Source: Leuctra nigra
Lineage: Eukaryota; Arthropoda; Insecta; Plecoptera; Leuctridae
DNA length: 64,000 nt
Assembly (NCBI GenBank): GCA_934045905.1
Contig: OW203768.1
Span: 11,560,316 to 11,624,315, forward strand
Direction: 5' to 3'
The notes below the pieces were generated by a model. The model was not told the DNA's origin and ran no database searches. It worked only from the letters and a program-made list of their open reading frames with translations. Below, piece after piece: positions 34,156-46,508 of the stretch (position 1 is the stretch's first letter; every line of letters starts with the position of its first letter). The position numbers were made by a program, and so were the translations under genes.

Positions 34156-34745
34156 CAATCGGTCCAGCCGTTTTCGATATATGACGTCACTTCCGGTTTT
34201 AGCAATGGCGGCCGAAAATAATGTCGTCTTGAATTCATAATTATTACTCCTACACATTTCCAAAATTTGGTTGCAATCGGTACAGCCGTTTTTGATATAT
34301 GACGTCACTTCCGGTTTTAACAATGGCGGCCGAAAATAATGTCGTCTTGAATTCATAATTATTAGTACAACACATTTCCAAAATTTGGTTGCAATCGGTA
34401 CAGCCATTTTCGATATATGACGTCACTTCCGGTTTTAACAATGGCGGCCGAAAATAATGTCGTCTTGAATTCATAATTATTAGTACAACACATTTCCAAA
34501 ATTTGATTGCAATCGGTACAGCCATTTTCGATATTTGACGTCACTTCCGGTTTTAACAATGGCGGCCGAAAATAATGTCGTCTTGAATTCATAATTATTA
34601 GTCCAACACATTTCCAAACTTAGGTTGCAATCGGTACAACCGTTTACGATATATGACGTCACTTCCGGTTTTAAAAATGGCCGCCGAGAACACTGCAACC
34701 TTGAATTTATAATTATTTACAAAGTACGTTTACTTATATCTGTTT
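34156..34745. repeat. Five-copy 118-bp tandem array
   Basis: Units start at caatcggt at 34156, 34274, 34392, 34510 and 34628, exactly 118 bp apart, with few differences except in the last. Each holds TGACGTCA directly followed by CTTCCGG and, about ten bases on, aATGGCGGCC. The short minus-strand frames here (phrases such as LLKPEVTSY) are by-products of the repeat. Related single modules continue to about 35240. Confidence 0.95.
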
Positions 34746-35650
34746 TAAAGTATAAAGTGGTGAATTTAGCGTCATTTAGCATATTTATGACGTCATTTCC
34801 GGTATAGGTCATAAAATGTGTGACGTCATTTCCGGTTTCGATATTTGAATCATCAAATATTACTGATTACATAAAGTTGACCGTCTAAATCGCTTAGCGC
34901 TGGTTTTGTTCTAATCTGTTTAGCCGTTTTTGAGACATGATGTCACTTCCGGTTTCAAAATGGCGGCTTCCGGTTGGTTTTATAACAAGTCAAATGAAAT
35001 ATCAAAAGTACAAACGTTACATAAATATCAAGACAATCGGATCAACAGTTGTTGCTGAAATGCAAATCGATGTATTTCAAATTTCATGACGTCATTTCCG
35101 GTTTATTTAAAATAATGTTCAGTTTTTTGATATTGATAATCCATATAGATGACCGTCTGAAACGATTGGCGCAAATTTCGTTCCGATCGGTCCAACCGTT
35201 GACGAGATATGACGTCACTTCCGGTTTCAAAATGGCGGCACAAAAAATTCATGGGGACAAGGTTAAATCAGACGCCAAAAGTGCACACGTGGTAAAAATG
35301 TGAGATCAATCGGTTCAGCCGTTTAGGCTGTGGCCTGTTTACCGGATTTTAGCTCCAGCCTACTACTACTAAGATTATTATTATGAAAACCGCCCTAAAA
35401 CACTGTTTTCACGGCCCTCTAGCGCGCAAAGGGCGTAACCTATTGTTCCCAAATTTGGTATATGTTGTAGGGTGGGCCATAGCTCGAAATTAAGATATTT
35501 CGCAACAATGTGAGATTTCTCAATTTTAAGATCCAGTAGGCCGAAAATGCCACTTTGATGCTTACAGTAAAAGTGGGTTTGCTCCAGCCTTTATATGAGA
35601 GTGTGCGCGCGCCGTACGACTTGGCTGGCGTGGAGCGACCGCTCCACTAG

Positions 35651-36697
35651 ATAAACGTAAAAAATCAGTGTGCAATTTTAACTTCAGAATCAATTATTTG
35701 CTTTCGAAGTGTAGAAAGTTGAAACCTATTGAAAATGTCACGATCGATGTCTGGCATGGAAATGTTTTTCCAGATTGTCTCGAATGAAGTATGCAGAGCT
35801 TTTCCACTTCACTATGCGAGCAAATAGCTCGGGAAATTATTTCTGGAATCAATGGTTCTCATTTTGTTTTCTAAAGAAGAAAAGCGCTTAAATTCAACTT
35901 TCTAAATGTAGATTGTGTTCGTGCATCGAATCATTCTGCGTTAAACCTTCAGAGATGAAGCTATTCATATGTTGCATGAGAAATCCCACATTGTTGCCAC
36001 CATCTTGATGGCACCATTCACTATTCAGAATAGCTGTGGTGCTGTGATTGATAGTTTTAATGGCTACCCGGGAAATTATGGCTCCGGAGAAGTCTTTAAT
36101 ATACGAAGAGGAATCACTCACATTACAGAAATAAATAGCTTTCTTCCATTTACAAGTTAAATCTGACCCGGCGTCAGCGTCCCAACCTAACATCTACATA
36201 CGGAGGGAAAATTCAATTTTTTGCATTGATATTATTATCAAATAAATAAAGTATTAACTATTTCATCTTGATGTGAGGCACCAGTAAAACAAGTACTGGT
36301 GTCACATATGACCAAAACCGAGACAATAGATTCAAAAATAAAAGTAGATCACCATGTTCAAAATATTGTTCAAATGAACCTAGATAATTTTAATGTGATT
36401 ATTTCATTATTTTATCATTGTACCAAGACAAGGGAAATAGATATAAAAATAATCTAATCTAGATCTTGATAATTTATGAATTCATTATAATAGATTTTAA
36501 GAGGTACTAAGAAGAAAGAAATCTAATCATTTTGATCGTTTTCACAGAATGTCAAAGAGGAATTTCGGCAATTTAATATCTGTTAAAACGCACCCTAATA
36601 TGGAGCAAATTCACGTAGATTCAAAACTGCATCTTTCGTGTTACAAAATGTATGTTTTTATTTAATTATTTCTAGTTTCTCTTCATTCTATTTTCCC
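35651..36697. other. Intergenic stretch with dispersed repeat copy 2
   Basis: 36066-36125 (ggctccggagaagtctttaa, tatacgaagaggaatcactc) matches 31080-31138 in reverse. No coding region was supported otherwise. Confidence 0.5.
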
Positions 36698-37140
36698 TCA
36701 TCGCCGTGAACGTGTAACACAGGACTTTTTCAAAGAACTAGTAAATACAATATGATGTTCCATTTCACTCCAACTCCAGCAAACAACCCATTCTCGTCTC
36801 AACTGCTCAATAAAACAACTCTTTTTCCCAGCCACAATCACGGCGAGCGAAGGCAACAACCGTGCGGCAATCGCGTCGGCAAACAATGAAGACATCCCAC
36901 CGCTGCCACCAATGTAGTGGGACGTTATTTACCCGTCATGACACTTGGCCGTCGCCGAGGATTTCGACGTCCATGTCCAGACGTCTGTCAGGACTCGTCA
37001 TTTCACAGGCGTCGCGACGGAAATACACTTCGGCGAGGATATAAACGTAGAGGGTTCGATGAGTGGCTTTTGTGTTTCGTCTGCGTTGTTTTCGCACTTC
37101 ATATTTTACTAGAGCGTAAAGTGTGTTGGATGTAGGTCAA
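36698..37140 (-). mobile_element. Possible LTR retrotransposon 5' remnant
   Basis: On the minus strand, CG-rich sequence (about 37060-36920) includes a TATA-like tttatatcc (about 37038). It is followed by ctaca, then TGGTGGCAGCGGTGGGA (36894-36910), which looks like a primer-binding site of insect LTR retrotransposons. A 65-codon frame (36698-36895) opens right after it. A similar ctacat...TGGCAGCGGTGGGA lies at 45735-45755. No gag, protease or reverse transcriptase domain was recognised and no second LTR was found, so the call is tentative. Confidence 0.35.
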
Positions 37141-39356
37141 AATGAATGGGGTACTCTTAAAGAAAATACCCATAAACTTTGTTACGCTTTAAAGGAAACA
37201 TACTTATTCTGACAAGATTTATTATTTCTTCCCTTTAGTATTTCCATATTCGTATTATTATTATTTAGATAAATATATATCTTGGTTGTTACTTCATCTT
37301 ACGAATACTCGTGTTTTCATCTTGATCAGAATGAATAGTAATTTTGTCGGAGACTCTCGAAAGAATTATTTTTGGAATAGGACAGAACTAAATTTCTCTC
37401 TGAAATGAGTAATATCTACAGCTAGAGAATAGTAATATAGAGATAAATGTGCTTCATTTTCATGGATTATTATGTAATTATACATTATTTTAACAACTTT
37501 TAAAAGTCCTTTAAATGTTCTTTGAACCTAAATGTATGAGTTTTCTTAATTTTCCGCCCATGAAACTTTCTGCTTTTCCTCGGCGAGTATTCTCACACAT
37601 TCCAGAAATAAAAGTTCCCTTGTGCATTATGTAATGACGTAGATGGTTGCTGAACTCCACGTCATGCTGTTGTCGATAACGTGTGGCGGGACGATATTTT
37701 CCCTGGCGTGTGATTGGATGGCGTCAGCCATTTTACGAAAATCGCTCCGGGTTAAAAGTAAAAGTATAGGCCATTGAAAACCACCTAGATATTTTCTTAG
37801 AATATTATAATTCCATTGGCCATTTTGTTAGTAATATGTTCCTTGGAATTCGTAGCCAAATTTAATTCTCAAAACTATTTAAATCGTTCAGTTTGTAATC
37901 TATGGACCACATTTATGGTCATGGCTAAAAGCTGGAAGCTACAAGAAAGCAGGAATTTAGCTTAAGATATGCAAGAGGTCAGCTTTAAGGAGGGGGATGG
38001 GGTAATCTGAACTCAAATCTCAACAGTTGGGTCACAGCTATGATAAATGGCAAGTCTTGCCAACAGCGTTATTATCCTAACAATATTAGTTCATTCCTGA
38101 AACTTCATAAATATTATTGAGACATGTTACGGAGATATTTACAGTCAAAGTTTCGCTCTTACTCTACTACCATTACGTTGGAGATGTCATAAAACTGTAA
38201 TTTTCAATACTTTTTACTCACCACTAAAACCCACATTGGTAATTTAAAACATAAAACGTAACAAAAATGAACTACGTAGTAATAAAGATATCTGCATTTG
38301 AAACTTGATATTGGCTTAAGACAAATGTAAGTGTATATATCCGACAGCGTGTTACTCAGAATAATCTTTCACTTCCATCATATCGCAACATAACTTCACG
38401 ACTCCTGATCAATTGTGCAAGACACAAAATGTGAAGAGGATAAAGTTTTGAGTCACCGCAACACGTCCCTAGCGAGTAAAATGAAGACGATTCATCCCTA
38501 AAGCCCCTCAGACTCCATCATAATTGAGAGCGTGACTATTTGTACGATCTCTCATCAACCTAACAATCCATCCTAAGAAACTCGAGACTATTCTCGAGGA
38601 GCCACATTCCGAATTATTTCTCATAGTCAATGCCTCCTTGAACAACAATATTCTCGTATTAACGAAGCCATGCGGATTACAAAGCCTGAGTGGAACATCT
38701 TCCATGGAACTATCTCAAGATCTTTGAATTAGCGTAGCTGACGTCACAATACGGATTAATCTAACACACACTTGATTCTAACAATGGCGGCGCCCAGATG
38801 AGCGGGAGGGGAGGGGGAGGAGGGGGATTATTAACAAGGCTGTGAAAGCTCCCACCTGCGACGATCAAAGGGATGGAGTTGTTGAACATCCCCGCTATGC
38901 AGCGCTAGTGGAGTAAATATTCTACCCCTAGGCCGAGCTCACTTGACAATGAAATAGATTCGTTTAGAGGCCCACAAGGGAGTTTTTGTTTGTGTGTAAA
39001 GGACATTTAGTCATGTAGTCTTTGTTAAGTATGTAGACCAACATATCTGCTGTACCCAAGTCTATTTTATCTCCTCTCTTCCTAGCTTAATTCTGAAACG
39101 TTGATGTTATATTAAAATCTGAGATATGAATTTCATTAAATTATTTTTGAACAAGAAATAACAGAATGGATGACTGGAGGAAATCTAAAGGGGTGAGTAG
39201 AGAAAATGAATATTAGATTGCTCCGTGTAAGCAACGCTGGAGGGTAAATGGTGACCTCTTTAACATGGATACGTTTTGGAGTATTCTTAATAGTTAAGTC
39301 AAGTGTTATGAATACATACAATGAATTTAATACAGAAGTATAGCTCTTAATACAAA
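37141..39356. other. Intergenic stretch, no gene seen
   Basis: A G-rich segment occurs at 38800-38828 after gcggcgcccagatgagcggg. No coding region, RNA gene or repeat was supported. Confidence 0.4.
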
Positions 39357-39958
39357 CTAGGAAAACGCTCAGTGTAACGCGTTGATGAGCGAGCGTTCGA
39401 ACTGCATCCGATTTGATATGCGTTTGCAAGTATCAGCTGCTCTACAGGCCTTGGGACTGAAGCATTAAGAAGGCAGGGATGAACATTTAGTATACATTTT
39501 ACAAATATTTCAAGATTATAGAATAAAATGTTCTTAAAATGACAATAACTTTTGCAAATAATGACAGATTGGTCTTCAAATTGGCAAAAAAAATACATCA
39601 AATGTTGGTCCCAAACACAATGCAAAGTTTTAAGTTAATCAGTTCTAGTTTTAATTTAAAAATCACAGGAAAGATAATTTTAAATTTTAACCAATCGGAG
39701 GATTTGGCTGAAACTTTGTAAGATTGGGGACAATGTTGGTTGGAATGACTTTTCAAAATTCCAAATTGATCGGACAAACCAATCGATTTTTTTTAAAATT
39801 TGAACCAATCACAGGATCCCGTTTAAAAACGATCCTAGAGACCGCTTAGATTACGTTAGTATGTGTGCAAAATATCAGATCGATTTGTTGTGCGGTTTGA
39901 CCTGGGCAGTGCAGGCAAAAAAAACACAGACAGAGAAAGTGCCATAAGAGTTCCGTAG
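39357..39958 (-). mobile_element. CTAG-ended dispersed element, copy C
   Basis: Minus orientation. ctaggaaaacgctcagtgta then acgcgttgatgagcgagcg is the reverse of the family 3' end. The 5' side reaches actcttatggcactttctct near 39930-39955. The middle (gcctgcactgcccaggtcaa in reverse) is nearly identical to copy F, so C and F form a subgroup. Phrases like aattttaaaatttgaaccaa recur. No ORF. Confidence 0.75.
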
Positions 39959-41280
39959 TGAATGTTATTTTGAAAATTTATCTCGACATGAAAGTTTAGT
40001 TACCACAAAATGGAGTTGTAAAACTTCTGATTGGTCAAGTTAGCCGCAGCGCTCCAAGCGGTAATCAAGCAAAATAGTTGACTAAATCAATTTCGAATCT
40101 ACTTTAAACTGCACAGGGAAACTCCAGCAAACTTTCTAAACGACAAAATGATTTATCTTCAGCAAATCATACTTTCTATATTTATAATATGTATAATCTT
40201 AAATTTCCTTTGAATACTCCTTTGGGCATAAGAAATAAAGACGTGGCACAAAGTGAACTGTATTTTACATCTTTGTTTGCAAGTCTGGAAACAAATAAAT
40301 ATTATAAAGTAGAAGTTTAACTTATCTTGTGAAACTCATTTCAACTTCCTCTCGGCGTTGAAATTTCAAGGAGCTTTTCGATGCTTTTGGTAATGAACTT
40401 AAACAATTTCATAGTTGAATAAGATTCGAGATGATTCTAGTAAATTGTTTTTGAAGACAGAATAATTTTCCTAGTTTCAACATAAAGTGGAATTCAATAT
40501 TAATGTGCACATAACGACATTGTTATTGCATATTCAATGACCTAATAAAATAATAAAACAGAGATTGCAAGCAAGTTTGCAATCAGCAATGACATCTTTA
40601 TACGTTCGTTCGCTTAGAAGTTTTTTTTGGTTTTATGTTTGGTTGTTTGGTTGCTTGTTTGGTTGGTTAGCTATGTTTGGTTGGTTGGTTAATTTGATAG
40701 TTGTCAAACCCGATCTATAGTGAGTGTAAATGCACTACACCTTGATCACTTGCAGATTATTTTGTCTTATTTTCTCTACAAAGATTATAGATCATGCACA
40801 TCATGCTTTACATAAAAGCTCTCAACAACGCGTTATACATAGCGTTTTCCAGTATAACAACATAACACAATATAACGTTAATTAACTTGGTTTGCCCTTA
40901 GCTGATCGCAAAGTAAATACATTGTTCAGCTTTAGTGATCACAGATATGCATACGATTATATCGTTGCTGAACAAGAAATACACAGAGTAGATGACTGGA
41001 GGGAATCTGAAATGATGGTCGGACATTATGTATATTAGCTTACTCTACTCTAAAGGGCAAAGAGTAGGTACCCTTTCGTGTTTATTATTCACGTAAATTC
41101 ACTCTTGACTCTTAATTCACTCTCATTTGATTGAAGATGGTCCGGACCCCTATTATCGAATAAGTTATTACGTCATATCTTCAAGATATTATAATATCTG
41201 AATGTATAGTTTCCCCTATCATCCAGGATCTTAAGATTACAAGCGCGAGCGATTTTGCAGCGTTTTGTAGGCACTTTTGG
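39959..41280. other. Intergenic stretch with simple repeats
   Basis: A TTGG/TTTGG-rich tract at about 40625-40697, and an isolated CTAG-family end at 40818-40852 (acaacgcgttatacatagcg, ttttccag) with degraded terminus. No gene was supported. Confidence 0.5.
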
Positions 41281-41569
41281 ATACGATTGGAGACAAAATG
41301 GGTTGACGAAATGATTTGAAATTTTAACCATGATTAGATAAAAGACAAACTTAGGGTTATCCCTTGGTACAATATTTATTTTTCGCTTTGTTAATTAGTA
41401 ATAATTAGTTGATTTTTGGTGAAATTTTGTATTATTTTCTTGCCTCAATGGGTGCCGTATGAAATATAATTAAAAAAATGTGCCAGGTGGTAACCCTAAG
41501 TATGTCTTTTATCTAATAGTGATTAAAATTTGAGATCAATTGGTTAACGGGTTTGGTCTCCAATCGTAT
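41281..41569. mobile_element. Imperfect inverted-repeat element
   Basis: 41281-41360 and 41490-41569 pair as reverse complements with scattered mismatches. Shared phrases are atacgattggagac at the outer edge, then attagataaaagaca and acttagggtta near the loop. The 129-base interior has no ORF. A MITE or foldback remnant whose outer limits are not clear. Confidence 0.7.
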
Positions 41570-41844
41570 CGGAAATTTCATAGTTTTGCGCGGTTTTGTT
41601 GAAAAACCGGCGCCTATAATTAACAATGCAAGAATCAAAAATTAAAAAGTGCCACTAATATACATTCAAACTCATCATGTGAACATCCTTTTAAAGTAAC
41701 ACCCACTTAGGAAAATATTTTTTTTCCCTCTCAATTTTCTTAAACGGCCGAGCGATCACCTTTATAGGACGACTTTTCATTAAATAATCGTAACAATTTC
41801 AAGAATGTTGGTCTTCATCCCCATTTACAAGTTGTTATTAGCGG

Positions 41845-42060
41845 TGATTAACATCGCACTGTTCTACAACTAGGTGGAGGATAATGATGATGATTGGGAG
41901 ATGAAGATGACGTAAATGTAAAGGTGGACGTTAGGAAGGAGGCGCTCGTGGCTTATGGGAACCTTCCCGTCGTCTTAAATCCTCGATCAAGGACTGCAGC
42001 AAGTCCAGGGCGTTATACTGCACGAGCCAACTTTCTCCGTAAATCCCAGCCCCGAGGTAT
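41845..42060 (-). mobile_element. SINE copy 3
   Basis: Matches copy 1 in taacatcgcactgttctaca, atgatgatgattgggagatg, aggcgctcgtggc and gggaaccttccc. The B-box end is degraded (aaatcccagccccgagg near 42040). A short plus-strand frame across it is a by-product. Confidence 0.65.
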
Positions 42061-45000
42061 TAAAAATAAATCACGTGTGATAGACATAATGTAATGTGGT
42101 TTTTTCAAGAAACATTTTGGACTAAGCAGACTGCCTCAATAAGCAGTTTAAAAAAGAGCAATATTTTCAAATTTCACGTTTGAATTATATCTCATCGTTG
42201 TCATACATTTTGGACGTTGCATTAATACTTTCCCCTCGGGAAATAACAGCTAATAGAAGTTGTCTGTTCGACGAATAATTTATCTACCAATGAAATTGGA
42301 TCGTGTAATAAAGCCTTGTGCAGACGAAAACTTGTTCGCTTTCAAAACTCGGTTTCAGTTCTTTTGATGTCACTTTTATTACATTTTGCATTTCCACCGC
42401 TGCAAAAAGCTTGCTCAAAAGTGCCACTAGCTTTTCAGTGGCGTTTCGTTTCGGTGTATGTTTTTTGCCGGTAGTAGAAGCCACGCTCGAGGCAACTATT
42501 TCCTGGAATCAGGTCAAAAATCTCAGAGCAAATTAGAAGTTAGAATTCAAATGCACACCTCAGTTGAGATAAAAACTTGCACTCATTCAAAGTTGAAAAG
42601 TAGTCGCCATTCATTTCTTCAGTATTCTGAAATCTCCATTTCTGAAAAATAATATTTAACTACTCATTCAGTTTCATTCATGTAAAAGACGATGTTTCAT
42701 TTTACTACCATAATGACATAGTATAAAGTTGAAACTATTATCCTGCACATTTATGTAACGTGAAAACATGATTCGAATGTTTCAACAGCCAATACACTTT
42801 ATTCTTGTTTTAATTTTCTCTGACCACTAAAAGAATGATTTCACATCAATATCCATTGCGTGCGCTTACCCTTTACCCTATAGCTCTTAGCTGATTTAGA
42901 TACAAGATTTACAACCTAGACGAAAAGCTGTTCTCATATTGCTCTCTGATGTAAGTTTATGTATCGTAGAGTGAAGACCATCTTGTGGTTATAGAGATTA
43001 GTGGTCCAATTAGTACTGCTATTTCACATGATTTCACATTAGGAATTCAATTCAATTTATCTTTAAATTTGCTTTTGATACAAAAAGGCACCATACCGAA
43101 TATGACAATTATTGAAAAATTATGAGAAAATCCAAAATTTGTGTAAATTGTAGAAAAAAACGTATTTTAATGTGAGAAAGTTTCAAATCCAGGATATACC
43201 AAAAATTTTAAATTGTGTAGATTTGGTTAATAATTTATTTATTTTAGGAAAAAAATGTGATTTCATATTAAATTATGTTCAAACTTGTCTAAAATTATAC
43301 TAGATTTGTAATAACACACATACCTACATATAATTCAATTAGTTATAAACTCATTTGTTTTTACGTCATTTGTTCCTATTATGTCCCTATGTCCCATCGT
43401 TTCATATTTTTGACTCGGCCAATTTATTTACCAATACCAGGATGTGTTTTTATCAATAAAAAGTTATTTCACTACAACATTATCAATATAAGTTAAATTG
43501 AAATATATTTTAATATGATAATAAATAGATTGATGAACACACAATAAATAAGTTAAGTTTATATGTTACATATATTTCAGAGAAAACCGAACAAAAGGAC
43601 GTGAAGACACTCATGTCCACATATAGATCATCAAGCATAGAACGGAAGAATTATCGTCCCCAGCCCCATTCAGAAACCGCTTCCTAGAATGTAATAAAAC
43701 CTGAAGAATGTAGAAAAGAAGAACGACGTGGAAGCAGCTCATTCCAACGCTTGTAAAATGAAAGATTGATTCTGCGGCCATTTGCAATGGAAAGCAAATG
43801 GTTTTCGAATGTTATCGAATCCAATGAGATGGGATTAACATAGAGAAGACATTTGAAAGGCGCACATAGATTCCTTTCGGATGGCAACGACTCAACGAGT
43901 CCTATCAATTCGTTCGTCTGGAGCTCGTTTTGTGGGACGTTTTAAACCTTGCAGAGAGAGATATTTGTGGACGTCGACCTTGGACTTAAAGGACTAAGAA
44001 CTTTAGTTGGGGTCCAAAAGACGCGTACATGTTTGTTTAGTGTACATTGATGACGATCAGTACGTTTGTGTGTTTTTTTCTTATAAAGAATTGGTAATAT
44101 TCGTTATAGCAAGCATTTTTCTTATCATTTCTCCCCTCTAAAAAGCTGAACTTTCCATTCTTTCGCATGAAAATTAATGGATAAAACATTAAAATATTCT
44201 AATATAGTACCTATCACTTTTAATATTCCTTTCAAAATATGTTTTTGAGAAAATCCATGAGTCAAAGATTATATATAAACTTAGGCCTTGGACCATTATT
44301 CTCATAACGAAAGTTCCATATCTTTACTTGTCAAAGAAATTGAGTGTGGATGATGAAAATATATCCTAATTTTACGTTCGGTAATAAATGTTTTAAGATG
44401 AAGGAAAGCTCTCTATGCAGCAATTTTCAATATTGTGTCCTTGTTGGATATCGAATAACGTGTTCAAGCGACTAAATTGTAGAGAATGCATTTCTCCTTG
44501 TACATTGTAAATCATTTTCTTTTAATTATACCACTTGATTTATTTTCTAAAGTATATAAATTTAAAGTTCATTTAATTTCAAAATTTCAAAACTGCTCAT
44601 TGCTATTAGTTAAAGTGACCAGCAAAGAGCAATAATCAATTGATTCTCTTTAACACTGTTTCAACGAGAAAGACAAACTAAAAAATATCGGCCGTCTTCA
44701 TTGCTCGTCCTAAACCTTAATCACTTCTTCCAGTATGTTGTTACATAATAACCCTTTCACCTTCCATCAAAACACAGTCTTTTGTCTGAGCCATCAAGTA
44801 GGTAAGTCAAGTTAATCCTGTATCAACTGATGGCTCGATAAACATGCCGTGTTTTCCGGTCTGGTAATATCGCTTTTGTTTACAAGCAGAACACATTCCA
44901 CTTGAGACTGGCGGCTGATGTATGCGGGCACCCCCCACACACCCACCCACCCCTACACGCGCCTGGGGGAGAGGGATTCGGCAGGAATCAGGAGCCGAGA

Positions 45001-46014
45001 TAATTGTATCAACACGTAGCTCCTTGGCGTGGAAAGAGTGAAGACAGCAATTCTTTACAACATGAATCTTTCTGTTTCTTACGTTATATTTTACATGATA
45101 AGTAGGGATATGATGTATAGGACTTATGATGAAACGTCCAAAAAGGCAGGCAAATAATACCTTAAAACTATTAAAAAATGACAATAAAATCCCGAAAAAA
45201 AGGACCAATGAATATTTTCCCCAATAATTAAAAAAAACTACCAAAAAAACTTAAAATCGCAAGTAAAGAACTAAATTCATAAAAAAAAAAAAAAAAAAAT
45301 GAATTTTCAGGCAAAATAAAATACTCATTTTTGAAATCAGTATCACATGAAACATATTTATGTATCATTTTTAACCATGGCTGAACAAAAATTTAAAAAG
45401 ATCGGTCCTAAGCATCCTAGTCCTAAAAATAAGTATCTGTTTTATACATTTGGCCAAAATATTTGAAATATTTGAAATATTCGACTAGTTTATATGTCGG
45501 TCAGTTTGAAAAGATTAAATAAAATGTTTCTAGTTTAGTTATTTCTTACTAATGCCATAAAAAGATGGTCACCTTATAATTTCTTAAAACTGATCTTGAA
45601 GTCATCGCATTGCGTCAAGATGTGAATAATGCGAACTAAGTATCTCATAACATTTTGACTCCCCTCCCCCACCCCCTGCCACATAAGCGCTGATGTTTTA
45701 TTTAAGATCAACGAAATGAAAATAGTGAAGTATTATCCCACCGCTGCCAGCGAATGTAGTTGTTAAAATCTTGCTGTTTCTGGGATCTAAGAAAACAGAT
45801 GTAAAAATGTTTAATAAGTAAGAATAATATCGATTTGTAGCCAAAACCAGAAATTCCAAAATATCCTACATCTGCCACCAAAAGTAAAGCGCGCAGATAT
45901 TTTTTTTTACTTTGAATAGTAACAAAAACAAACTATTCATATTGATAAGCGAATAAAATAATTAAAACAATAAAAATATTTATTGATTTGTTCATTCAGA
46001 GTATATTATCGAAT
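42061..46014. other. Long intergenic stretch, no gene supported
   Basis: Short frames only. 44929-44970 is C-rich. A 145-codon minus-strand frame at 44807-45244 is low-complexity and not convincing. 45735-45755 holds a primer-binding-site-like motif in reverse (tcccaccgctgcca). A run of A occurs at about 45281. Confidence 0.4.
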
Positions 46015-46508
46015 GAGCGTCTCCACTTGAAACTTATGGCTCGAATCTCATTTTTTGCCGGTCTGTCTGTCGTCTTTGCCTTTGGCGTCTCCTGCCAAAC
46101 GAAGTAACGGATCAAATTATTTTTTTTCACAAAACTTACATTAATATTCGGGTTGGAGTCATAATGATTTTCAGTCTGATCAGTCCATTGATTTCATTGG
46201 AACTTGGATTTATGTTGTTTAGGTATCATTAACATAGCAACGAAATGTTTTACAAGAGTTTATAAAATACATAATATCTGCAAATTTTTGTTGTACTTTC
46301 TGGAGACAGTAACATTTGTTTTCAACAATGACATTTCGTCTTTGTGGCAATCTTTCCACTTTCTGAAAAAAATCTGAACTCTTCTGTGAAACTACAAATG
46401 ATTATTCAGGGATTATTTACGGAATTTCGGTTAGATCATGCTAAGATGTGCTACTGCTGCACATACCGGTGCTCGCTTATCAACGCGTTACACCAAGCAT
46501 TTACCTAG
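46015..46508 (+). mobile_element. CTAG-ended dispersed element, copy D
   Basis: Starts gagcgtctccacttgaaact and ends ggtgctcgcttatcaacgcg, ttacaccaagc, atttacctag. Shorter than A and B, with an internally diverged middle. No ORF. Confidence 0.7.

Larger units (their letters stand above)
32704..35650 (-). mobile_element. Composite hairpin/array/foldback element, copy Y
   Basis: Read on the minus strand from 35650. It has a start of the form ATCTAG, the perfect hairpin GTGGAGCGGTCGCTCCAC (35630-35647), a TATA-like catataaagg (about 35591-35600), then spaced modules with TGACGTCA and ACTTCCGG, then a five-copy 118-bp tandem array (34156-34745). It ends in 198-bp inverted repeats (33785-33982 and 32704-32901) enclosing 883 bases with a tRNA-like sequence. 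Copy X at 13330 has the same parts in the same order, so hairpin, modules and foldback form one unit and are not chance neighbours. There is no coding sequence. It could be a non-autonomous Helitron/Helentron-like element, judging by the hairpin beside CTAG, or an unnamed foldback type. Confidence 0.8.

Noticed and set aside
34153..34698. Overlapping minus-strand frames with repeated LLKPEVTSY phrases
   Set aside because: They follow the 118-bp tandem array, shift frame between units and overlap one another. A 118-bp unit cannot keep one reading frame.
44807..45244. 145-codon minus-strand frame as a membrane protein
   Set aside because: The hydrophobic start comes from T-rich low-complexity DNA and the end from C-rich DNA. 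No motif or splice context.
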